Assembly: GCA_902385025.1 (NCBI GenBank)
Contig: CABMDX010000262.1
Span: forward strand, 1 to 12,754
Direction of reading: 5' to 3'
Source of the DNA: an uncultured archaeon
GTDB taxonomy: Archaea > Halobacteriota > Methanosarcinia > Methanotrichales > Methanotrichaceae
Length of the DNA: 12,754 nt
This document shows, one piece after another, positions 7,538 through 12,754 of this stretch. The notes beneath the pieces were generated by a model. That model did no database searches, was not told the DNA's origin, and saw only the letters and a list, made by a program, of their open reading frames with translations. The position numbers and the translations under genes are program-made. The stretch's first letter is position 1. Every line of letters starts with the position of its first letter.

Positions 7538-8056
7538 ATGATTCTCAATAAATTGAGCTCTAAAGAAAAACGGTTGTCATTTAATTCTCATAATATATTA
7601 TTAGCATTGCTCACAATTTTTTTCCTATGCAGCCTGGTGCAGGTCGATTCAGTTGCCAGAGATAACCGGAGCCATTGCGATAATCCCCGGATTTATTGGA
7701 CCTGGGGGGTTGATAATATGGAAAAAGATGGCCTGTATCCAATTGCTGTGGATTATGTGACAAGCAAAAATAAAGAATCCTGTCTTCGAGACGGCGCCAA
7801 GAATGACCTCATTGTTCCCGAAGAATGTGTAGGCAAAAATGTTATAGTGAGATTAGTACCAGCTTCGGGGGTTTTTAAGATAAGGGGCAGTTTTGAGCAT
7901 ACTTTGCATCCATCTTACGATGACTATTCCACATCGTGGGACGTACAGCCGCAAGAAGCAGGAAAGCGCAAGAAGATTACCTTTGAATATAGTTTCGCAG
8001 ATTCACCAATCGGCTGGAAGGCAGACTGCTGTTATATAAATGTAATTGGTTATTGA
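7538..8056 (+). CDS. secreted Cys-containing protein of unknown function
   Basis: I do not recognise this 172-residue protein. It has an N-terminal export signal: basic residues up to 19, a hydrophobic core at about 20-35, and a possible signal peptidase site after SVA at 38-40. The mature part is soluble-looking and rich in aromatic and charged residues, with five cysteines (C47, C82, C97, C164, C165), so disulfides outside the cell are likely. Alternating hydrophobic strands in 98-170 suggest a beta-sandwich, which is inference only. The ATG follows a weak AGGGATT stretch. It is the first gene of a probable three-gene operon: the next start is 28 bases after its TGA and also encodes an exported protein. 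AT-rich codon use differs from that of the smc genes. Confidence 0.75.
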   Translation: MILNKLSSKEKRLSFNSHNILLALLTIFFLCSLVQVDSVARDNRSHCDNPRIYWTWGVDNMEKDGLYPIAVDYVTSKNKESCLRDGAKNDLIVPEECVGKNVIVRLVPASGVFKIRGSFEHTLHPSYDDYSTSWDVQPQEAGKRKKITFEYSFADSPIGWKADCCYINVIGY

Positions 8057-8072
8057 CTTCCATTTTGACTTA

Positions 8073-8078
8073 GAGGAG
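8073..8078 (+). promoter_or_regulatory. ribosome-binding site fixing the start at 8085
   Basis: GAGGAG ends 6 bases before the ATG at 8085. It decides against an in-frame TTG at 8046 that would overlap the previous gene. It also makes a signal peptide start directly at the new N-terminus. Confidence 0.75.
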
Positions 8079-8084
8079 ATGAAA

Positions 8085-8525
8085 ATGAATAAGATATCTT
8101 GCACTGTGATATGCCTGATTGGCCTCGTAATGATTCTATGCATGGATGGATTGGGTGCAGGCACAGCAACTATAACGACGCTGAATAATTGTCATGGCAG
8201 CTATTTCAGCACTATAGGCGGTTATAAAGCATCTGATGGAAATATATTCCTTGTAGTGGGTCTGGATATCAGCTACTCCGGATCGGATACCTTCTCAGTA
8301 GATCCAAGTTTCTTCTCGGCAACAATTAATAATTTTGACTGGAAGAGTTCACCCGCCACATATGATCTATCGGCCATAGGTCTGAACAGGCTGCCCACTG
8401 GAACTTTAAGAAATGGCGGCAAAGCCACAGGATATGTTGCCTATGAGGTTCCGGGTTCCCGCGATAGCTTTAGAATCGTTTATACTGGCTGGGATAGCGT
8501 ACAGCCCAGCTATCGATGCGGCTAG
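8085..8525 (+). CDS. secreted DUF4352-like (telokin-type beta-sandwich) protein
   Basis: From the ATG at 8085 this is a 146-residue protein with a clear signal peptide: MNK, then a hydrophobic core 5-20, with possible cleavage after GLGA at 22-25. The mature part follows the DUF4352 plan. An Ala-Ser-Asp-Gly turn leads to the strand IFLVVGLDI (54-62), then the spacer YSGSDTFSVDP, a later LPTGTLRNGGKATGYVAYEVP block (103-123) and a closing strand FRIVY. The Gly-Gly-x-x-x-Gly-x-x-x-Tyr-Glu-Val-Pro pattern is the strongest sign. Only two cysteines remain after cleavage, C36 and C145, near the two ends, and they could close the domain with a disulfide. DUF4352 domains are common in secreted proteins of methanogens; their function is not established. 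The gene lies 28 bases after the previous gene and 45 before the next. It ends in TAG. Confidence 0.75.
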   Translation: MNKISCTVICLIGLVMILCMDGLGAGTATITTLNNCHGSYFSTIGGYKASDGNIFLVVGLDISYSGSDTFSVDPSFFSATINNFDWKSSPATYDLSAIGLNRLPTGTLRNGGKATGYVAYEVPGSRDSFRIVYTGWDSVQPSYRCG

Positions 8526-8570
8526 ATTCATTTATCTAAACTCAAATCTTTTTTGGAGATAGACTTGAAT

Positions 8571-10361
8571 ATGAAATTCATCCTCCTCATTTTGGCCATC
8601 TTATGCATTGTATTTTCATTGATTGGCGAGGCCTCTCCAGCATTTCAAGGGATGGAAAGGATAAATGCTGAAGAGATAAATAATCAGATAAACAATAATA
8701 AAATTATAAATTATGATAATAAATATATAGATGGAGATCTCAAATTTGGCCATAAATCCTCGGACAGAAGCCTGAGATCCATAATAAAAATTACCAACTC
8801 TTATATAAATGGATCCGTCTATTTCAATGATACACTTTTCTGGGGTCCGATCTCTTTTAATAATTCTTATTTTGCTTATCCGGTTTACCTCCAAAATTCA
8901 TTCTTTAATAAAAATGCAAATTTCCATAACTGCAACTTCACTAGCGATGCCAACTTTTATAATTCCAGCTTTGCTCAAGATGCGTATTTCTATGGCTCAC
9001 AATTCGGCATGCTTGCGGATTTTTATGCATGCAATTTTAAAAATGATATCTATTTTTATGATTCGGTTTTCTCAGGGGCGGCGGAATTTGAAGAATGCAA
9101 TTTTTCGGGCATGGCCCGTTTTGATAGCGACATCTACTCGGGAGAGGCAGTATTCTCCCGAGCCAATTTTTCCGCTGAAGCGAATTTTGAAAATATAAAA
9201 TATAGCAAAAAAATGTTTTTTACGGAGACTATCTTCAGTGGTGACACAAGATTTTCAGGTTGCGGCCCTTATAATGAATCAGGTAATGATGAAGCAGAAC
9301 TGGACTTTTCAGATGCAAGATTTCATGCCTATTGTGCTTTCTTAAATGCGCATTTGAATTTCGCAAAGTTCTCCAGATCTCTTTTCACGAGAAAGGTTGA
9401 ATTCATCGGCTCTAGTTTTTCAGGAGATGAAACGAAAATTGATCAGGCAAATTTTACAGATTATGCTGATTTTAGCTATGCCGTATTCTCATCAAATGAA
9501 ATCATCTTTGATGAAACCCATTTTGGCGATTATGCGGATTTTTACAACACAGCGTTCCATGGCAATGTTAGTTTTATTGACGCGCGATTCTTAAACAAAG
9601 TCAATTTCAATGATGCAATATTTGAGCACAATGCCGCATTTGAAGATGCGCAATTTTCAATGGATGGGATGTTCCAGGGATCTCACTTTCAACAAGATGT
9701 TGATTTTGTTGGATCTCGTTTTTATGAAAACGGTTATTTCCGAAGGTCGCAGTTCAGCGGATCGGTGAATCTGGATGATGCTCAATTTAAAGACATCTTC
9801 TTTGATAGCTCTCTCTTCCAAAAAAATGCAATGCTCCATTTAAACGGAACTCAATTTGACAAAATCTACCTGAGATGGGATCGGATTAATGGTAGCTTTT
9901 TTAAGGATTGTCGATTGATCTACGATGATGAGGCATACTTATCCCTTATTCAAAATTATAAAGGGCTCGGATGGGTGAGGGATGCAAATGAATGCTACCT
10001 GGAGTACAAGATAAAATACCGTTCGCACCTCTTTGGGCTTTACTGGATTGCTGACTTCTTTCTTTGCGGCCTGTATGGATACGGGGCAAAGCCTGAATAC
10101 GCGATCTTTTGGTCACTGATCCTCATTTTTGCCTGTGCCCTGTTCTTTTGGAGAAACGATCATATGAGACTAAAAGATGCCCTGACCCTCAGTGGAATCA
10201 CTTTCCTTTCTGGAACAGGCAAACTATTGGTGACTGAGCCGCCCTACAATCCAAAAAATAGGGCCCAATTGGCAAGACTTGCGTTCAACACGCAGCGATT
10301 ATTGGCGGGCTTGTTGATCTTCTTGTTTATTCTGGCAGTCACAAAGACAGTAACGATATGA
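8571..10361 (+). CDS. F-type pentapeptide-family repeat protein with C-terminal two-helix pore-like domain
   Basis: From the ATG at 8571 the product has 596 residues. A signal sequence or anchor (hydrophobic 3-18) leads into a long repeat region, about 85-425. There Phe recurs with spacings of 5 and 6, giving an 11-residue unit of the form F-x4-F-x5. This is the F-rich class detected by pentapeptide-repeat models, a right-handed beta-helix type. The register is unbroken from F85 to F228, interrupted at 229-245, and resumes at F246. After a linker containing WVRDANECYLEYK (about 468-480) comes a hydrophobic patch ending in CGLYGYG, helix 510-527, a re-entrant-like stretch 537-554 and helix 577-594. 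That layout resembles the Ion_trans_2 pore often fused to such repeats, but SGITFLSGTG replaces the K+ filter. GGAG at 8555-8558 supports ATG 8571 or TTG 8565. It probably sits in the envelope with its repeats outside. No ligand is known. Confidence 0.82.
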   Translation: MKFILLILAILCIVFSLIGEASPAFQGMERINAEEINNQINNNKIINYDNKYIDGDLKFGHKSSDRSLRSIIKITNSYINGSVYFNDTLFWGPISFNNSYFAYPVYLQNSFFNKNANFHNCNFTSDANFYNSSFAQDAYFYGSQFGMLADFYACNFKNDIYFYDSVFSGAAEFEECNFSGMARFDSDIYSGEAVFSRANFSAEANFENIKYSKKMFFTETIFSGDTRFSGCGPYNESGNDEAELDFSDARFHAYCAFLNAHLNFAKFSRSLFTRKVEFIGSSFSGDETKIDQANFTDYADFSYAVFSSNEIIFDETHFGDYADFYNTAFHGNVSFIDARFLNKVNFNDAIFEHNAAFEDAQFSMDGMFQGSHFQQDVDFVGSRFYENGYFRRSQFSGSVNLDDAQFKDIFFDSSLFQKNAMLHLNGTQFDKIYLRWDRINGSFFKDCRLIYDDEAYLSLIQNYKGLGWVRDANECYLEYKIKYRSHLFGLYWIADFFLCGLYGYGAKPEYAIFWSLILIFACALFFWRNDHMRLKDALTLSGITFLSGTGKLLVTEPPYNPKNRAQLARLAFNTQRLLAGLLIFLFILAVTKTVTI

Positions 10362-10364
10362 TCA

Positions 10365-10439
10365 TTAGGCGCCCATCTCCTCCTGAGCATTGCCTGCCCT
10401 ATCCTGCGAAGAGATGGCTTTGATCAGATGCATTCCGCG
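10365..10439 (-). other. in-frame open extension after the TAG of the small CxxC gene
   Basis: Immediately after the TAG of the leftward gene, the same frame stays open for 24 codons and ends in TAA (10365-10367). It reads Arg-Gly-Met-His-Leu-Ile-Lys, then a hydrophilic tail ending GNAQEEMGA. The extension stops 3 bases from the end of the convergent repeat-protein gene. It may be the original C-terminus cut off by an amber mutation, or a coupled 22-residue frame starting at the ATG at 10430. The preceding GGAAGGAGAG at the gene end could serve as a ribosome-binding site. Confidence 0.4.
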
Positions 10440-10811
10440 CTACTCTCCTTCCAGCCCGCAAAGCTCGCAGCGGTGATGCCATTTGGGTTCGGCCACTACC
10501 CTGACAAGAGTGCTGCCGGTGTAATTTCCCTCAAACATTCGCTGAAGGATCTCTGGCCCATCTTTCTGCTGCATTCCAGTGGGCTGAATCCGTCCCACCT
10601 CACGGCCTTGAACGCCGAAACGCCCTTCTGTCTTATCGATAGTCACAACTGCATATTCTGGAAAATCCTCGCTTTCGCCATCGCTAAGAAATAGCAGTCT
10701 ATTGTGGTAAAAGCTGTAGCATAGAGGCCATTTGTGATTGAACATCGCGTCCACAAGTTCGTCTTCATAATGTATCTCCTTGAAGGAGAAAGCGCGATCT
10801 GGATGCTTCAT
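10440..10811 (-). CDS. hypothetical protein with C-terminal HHxCxxC motif
   Basis: I do not recognise this 123-residue protein. It is acidic, has no signal peptide or membrane segment, and looks cytoplasmic. A predicted alpha/beta core is suggested by strands such as RLLFLSD (38-44) and EYAVVTID (52-59). The C-terminus carries HHRCELCG (112-119, with C115 and C118), half of a possible zinc site. The start is placed at the ATG at 10811 because AGGTGA lies 5 bases upstream; a GTG at 10820 within that site is the alternative. A TATA-like element precedes it closely. The gene converges on the repeat-protein gene, so it is probably not part of that operon. It ends in TAG, but the frame stays open for 24 more codons, so this may be a truncated form of a longer protein. 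Confidence 0.65.
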   Translation of the reverse strand: MKHPDRAFSFKEIHYEDELVDAMFNHKWPLCYSFYHNRLLFLSDGESEDFPEYAVVTIDKTEGRFGVQGREVGRIQPTGMQQKDGPEILQRMFEGNYTGSTLVRVVAEPKWHHRCELCGLEGE

Positions 10812-10842
10812 AATATTCACCTTTTTCTGTTGTTACTATTTT

Positions 10843-10853
10843 CTATATTTATG
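10843..10853 (-). promoter_or_regulatory. TATA-type promoter of the small CxxC gene
   Basis: The minus strand reads GCATAAATATAGAA about 35 bases upstream of the ATG at 10811. A start about 26 bases downstream of the box leaves a leader of only about 11 bases, just long enough to include the AGGTGA ribosome-binding site. Confidence 0.4.
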
Positions 10854-10983
10854 CTATTCTTTATGAACTTTTCTATGATAATTGTGCAGAAAATGGCCGC
10901 TGCCCTCAGGGATGAGAATCCGGTCGAGGCTGCGGTCTTGGGCTTTTTGAGGCACGGTTTGCATTAGTGTTTGGCAAAAGAGA
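10854..10983. other. GC-richer intergenic patch, possible gene remnant
   Basis: Within AT-rich surroundings, about 10890-10965 has the base composition of coding DNA. The plus strand can encode a tail ending in RDENPVEAAVLGFLRHGLH before a TAG at 10965-10967. The minus strand has a 36-codon frame from an ATG at 10964 to a TAG at 10854-10856. Neither has a ribosome-binding site or a recognisable family. A decayed gene end is possible. Confidence 0.25.
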
Positions 10984-11008
10984 TATGAACGCAAATTTAT
11001 ATTATAAT

Positions 11009-11022
11009 TATTATATATAAAG
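11009..11022 (+). promoter_or_regulatory. TATA-type promoter of scpB
   Basis: TTATATATAAAG lies in a very AT-rich stretch (10993-11040), about 90 bases upstream of the probable scpB ATG. It indicates that scpB is transcribed from its own promoter rather than from the smc-scpA operon. Several overlapping AT boxes make the exact element uncertain. Confidence 0.45.
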
Positions 11023-11107
11023 TTTTATTAATATAAAATACTATTTACATTCTTCTTCCATGGCACAAACTTAAAGCCTGATTTTGATTATTGGGAAATT
11101 GGGATTT

Positions 11108-12160
11108 ATGGTGGACTCTCAAGCAACAGACTCCAAGGCCGTCATCGAAGCTGCTCTCTTCGCCGCTGGAAGGACGCTCGCCCCAAAGGAGCTGGCCGAT
11201 CTCTCCGGCCTCTCAGAGGAGCGGGCGCGCGCTATGGTGGAAGATCTGGCGAGTGAGTATGCCGGACGCGGTTCGGGCATCGAGATCAAGAGCATCGGGG
11301 AAGGCTACTGTATGCAGGTCCGTTTCGCCCTGGCAAGCCGCGTCCTCTCCTTTGCACCGAAGGAGATCGAGGCGCCTCTCATCAGAACTCTGGCCATCAT
11401 CGCCTACAAGCAGCCGCTCAAGCAGAGCGATCTGGTGGCAATCAGGGGCAACAAGAGCTACGAACATGTAAAAGAGCTGGAGAAAAGGGGGCTAATAAGT
11501 GCTGCAAAGTTCAGCCGCACAAGGCTCCTCACAACCACCAGGGGCTTTGCCGACTACTTCGGCCTGATCTCTTGCAGCCCGGAGGCAGTGCGCCGGGCGC
11601 TGCTCAAGGACAAGCTGCTGGTAGGCGTCTCGCCCATGTATGAGAGCCTGGCCACTCGCCTGGGCCTGGACTTCATAGTGGTAAATCCCTACAAACCAGC
11701 GGAAGAAGACCTGGCGCGCCTCAAGGAGATCGAGCTGCTGGTGCTGGCTCCGGGATACAGCGAGAGGGTCAGAGAGCATTACTCTGGCAAGCTGCTTGAG
11801 GCGGGAGTGCGGACTCTCTCCCAGCTAAAAGAGAGCGCCGAGAGGATCTGCCAGGCAGCGGGCTCCGGCGATGTCGAGCCTCTGGCTGCTGAGGTGGACT
11901 CGCTGCTGCACAAATTCAGGGAGCAGGCCAGGAGCGCCCGCCCCATCAAGCCGCAAACGCCCATGATAGAAGACATCGCCCGCGATCTGCGCCTGGCTGT
12001 GCAGGATGACGGCTTGACCACTGCTCCTGATTCGGCTGGAATTGAGGCAGAAATACTTGTGCCCGTTCATCAGCCCTATGATATGGATATTCTGGAGAGA
12101 ATTGTGCAGCGTTACGAAAAGATCTTAAGCGGCCAAAATGATAAGCATGACCGGAAATGA
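11108..12160 (+). CDS. scpB: ScpB, SMC-ScpAB subunit, with long C-terminal extension
   Basis: The N-terminal 153 residues are ScpB: winged helix 1 at about 10-82 and winged helix 2 at about 86-153. They hold the family core LAIIAYKQPLKQSDL (95-109), then IRGNKSYEHVKELEKRGLI and a final GFADYFGL. ScpB dimers bind the kleisin ScpA and help close the SMC ring. Family members are often near 170-220 residues; this one has 350. The extra part (154-350) contains an alpha/beta-looking segment (LDFIVVNPY, IELLVLAP) and a GVRTLSQLKESA helix. A linker and a short terminal helix (about 325-341) complete it. The start is placed at ATG 11108 because nothing conserved lies upstream; an in-frame TTG at 11084 adds 8 residues. 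No strong ribosome-binding site is seen for either. The stop is 6 bases from the convergent corA stop. Confidence 0.92.
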   Translation: MVDSQATDSKAVIEAALFAAGRTLAPKELADLSGLSEERARAMVEDLASEYAGRGSGIEIKSIGEGYCMQVRFALASRVLSFAPKEIEAPLIRTLAIIAYKQPLKQSDLVAIRGNKSYEHVKELEKRGLISAAKFSRTRLLTTTRGFADYFGLISCSPEAVRRALLKDKLLVGVSPMYESLATRLGLDFIVVNPYKPAEEDLARLKEIELLVLAPGYSERVREHYSGKLLEAGVRTLSQLKESAERICQAAGSGDVEPLAAEVDSLLHKFREQARSARPIKPQTPMIEDIARDLRLAVQDDGLTTAPDSAGIEAEILVPVHQPYDMDILERIVQRYEKILSGQNDKHDRK

Positions 12161-12166
12161 TCTGCC

Positions 12167-12754
12167 TCAAATCCACTTCTTCTTCCAAAAATAGGTCATC
12201 ATCATTGCGACTACCATCAACATCAGCAGCAGGACTGCCGGATACCCCAGGGGCGACTCCAGCTCTGGCATATATTTGAAATTCATGCCGTATAGCCCTG
12301 CCAGGAATGTGAGCGGAATGAAGATGGTGGATATGATTGTCAGCAACTTGATGACCTCATTGAGCTTGTTGCTAAGGCTAGAGAGGTAGGTTTCGAGCAA
12401 TGAGGCGGACATATCCCTGAAGGTCTCCACATTCTCTATCACCTGGATGGTGTGGTCGTAGACATCACGCAGGTAGATCTTGGTGGGCTCGGTGATGAGT
12501 GGAGAGTCAGTCCTTTGCATTCTGCTGATGGCCTCCCTCAGCGGCCAGACCGATTTTCGCAGGAACAGCATGTCTCGCTTAAGGTTATAGATGGTGGGAA
12601 GAATGCCCGGCTCAGGGTTGGCCACCACTGCGTCCTCCAGATCCTCGAATCTCTCGCCCAGCTTTTCCATGATCAGGAAATAATGGTCGACAATGGTGTC
12701 GATCATAGAGTAGGCAAGATAGTCCGCACCCTGCTTTCGGATCTTCCCTTTGGC
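12167..12754 (-). CDS. corA: CorA-family Mg2+/Co2+ channel, C-terminal part (cut by window edge)
   Basis: The frame runs off the right edge, so only the last 195 residues are present. An internal methionine at 12706 is not the true start: the codons upstream encode RKQGADYLAYS, which belongs to the conserved CorA segment leading into MIDTIVDHYF. The fragment holds the long stalk helix region, then the first membrane helix (about 137-155) ending in the signature YGMNF. The acidic periplasmic loop (MPELE), a second helix (about 171-189) and a basic KKKW end follow. CorA forms a pentameric channel for Mg2+ uptake in the cytoplasmic membrane, and GMN is the selectivity motif. It is convergent with scpB with only 6 bases between stops, so the terminators must lie inside the opposite genes. 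Confidence 0.96.
   Translation of the reverse strand, partial: AKGKIRKQGADYLAYSMIDTIVDHYFLIMEKLGERFEDLEDAVVANPEPGILPTIYNLKRDMLFLRKSVWPLREAISRMQRTDSPLITEPTKIYLRDVYDHTIQVIENVETFRDMSASLLETYLSSLSNKLNEVIKLLTIISTIFIPLTFLAGLYGMNFKYMPELESPLGYPAVLLLMLMVVAMMMTYFWKKKWI

Larger units (their letters stand above)
7290..11083. other. AT-rich accessory segment between scpA and scpB
   Basis: This segment separates scpA from scpB. Its genes are visibly AT-richer in codon choice than smc, scpA or scpB, and its intergenic parts are strongly AT-rich. It contains three plus-strand genes for exported or membrane proteins and one convergent minus-strand gene. No integrase, transposase, terminal inverted repeats or tRNA target is visible, so the route of insertion is unknown. 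Both ends coincide with intergenic DNA, and scpA and scpB are intact. Confidence 0.6.

Noticed and set aside
8046..8084. TTG start at 8046 for the DUF4352-like gene.
   Set aside because: It would overlap the previous gene and put charged residues before the signal peptide. GAGGAG 6 bases before the ATG at 8085 gives a better start.
10440..10442. Pyrrolysine insertion at the TAG of the small CxxC gene.
   Set aside because: mmp10, smc and the DUF4352-like gene also end in TAG, so amber is an ordinary stop here. No pyl gene or insertion element is visible in the window.
10428..10694. An 88-codon plus-strand frame opposite the small CxxC gene.
   Set aside because: No ribosome-binding site or promoter is seen and it is antisense to a frame with a good AGGTGA site. 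The minus-strand product has the more protein-like composition.
10734..10967. A 77-codon plus-strand frame with a hydrophobic centre, a possible small membrane protein.
   Set aside because: Its first part overlaps the start and promoter of the minus-strand gene and the hydrophobic run comes from T-rich DNA. There is no ribosome-binding site. Only its GC-richer tail was noted, as a possible remnant.
1..12754. Search for CRISPR arrays, tRNA or rRNA genes, and transposase or integrase genes.
   Set aside because: No regularly spaced direct repeats, no tRNA-like T-arm or cloverleaf sequence and no mobile-element protein were recognised on either strand. A tRNA scan could not be run.

Overview
The window looks like chromosomal DNA of a methanogenic archaeon, most likely an aceticlastic Methanosarcinales member close to Methanothrix (Methanosaeta). 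The main evidence is a complete Mmp10, the methanogen-type radical SAM enzyme that methylates an arginine of methyl-coenzyme M reductase. The archaeal SMC with its ScpA and ScpB partners and the TATA-type promoters agree. Four of the ten genes (mmp10, smc, the DUF4352-like gene and the 10.8 kb minus-strand gene) end in TAG. That argues against a pyrrolysine-using Methanosarcina-type code and fits Methanothrix. The genus is an inference, not a proof.

Left part (1-2702, minus strand): two radical SAM genes transcribed leftwards. First is mmp10, then, after a hairpin/T-rich terminator and a new promoter, a radical SAM/SPASM enzyme of the peptide- or protein-modifying kind. It has a complete set of SPASM cysteines but no convincing precursor peptide beside it.

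Centre (2703-7289): a divergent intergenic region carries promoters for mmp10 (minus) and smc (plus). smc (TTG start) and scpA follow 10 bases apart as an operon, encoding the condensin-like ATPase and its kleisin.

Accessory segment (7290-11083): a visibly AT-richer stretch separates scpA from scpB, the third subunit of the same complex. It holds three co-directional genes for exported or membrane proteins: a small Cys-containing secreted protein, a DUF4352-like secreted protein, and a large F-type pentapeptide-family protein. The last has strict 11-residue periodicity and ends in a two-helix pore-like domain with a degenerate filter. A convergent small CxxC protein gene follows. Its frame stays open for 24 more codons beyond its TAG stop.

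Right part (11084-12754): scpB has its own promoter and encodes two winged-helix domains plus a C-terminal extension of about 200 residues. A convergent corA-type Mg2+ channel gene is cut by the right edge; its stop is 6 bases from the scpB stop.

Together the backbone covers chromosome organisation (SMC-ScpAB), maturation of methanogenesis proteins and Mg2+ transport. The most novel material is the three-gene envelope module inserted in the condensin locus.
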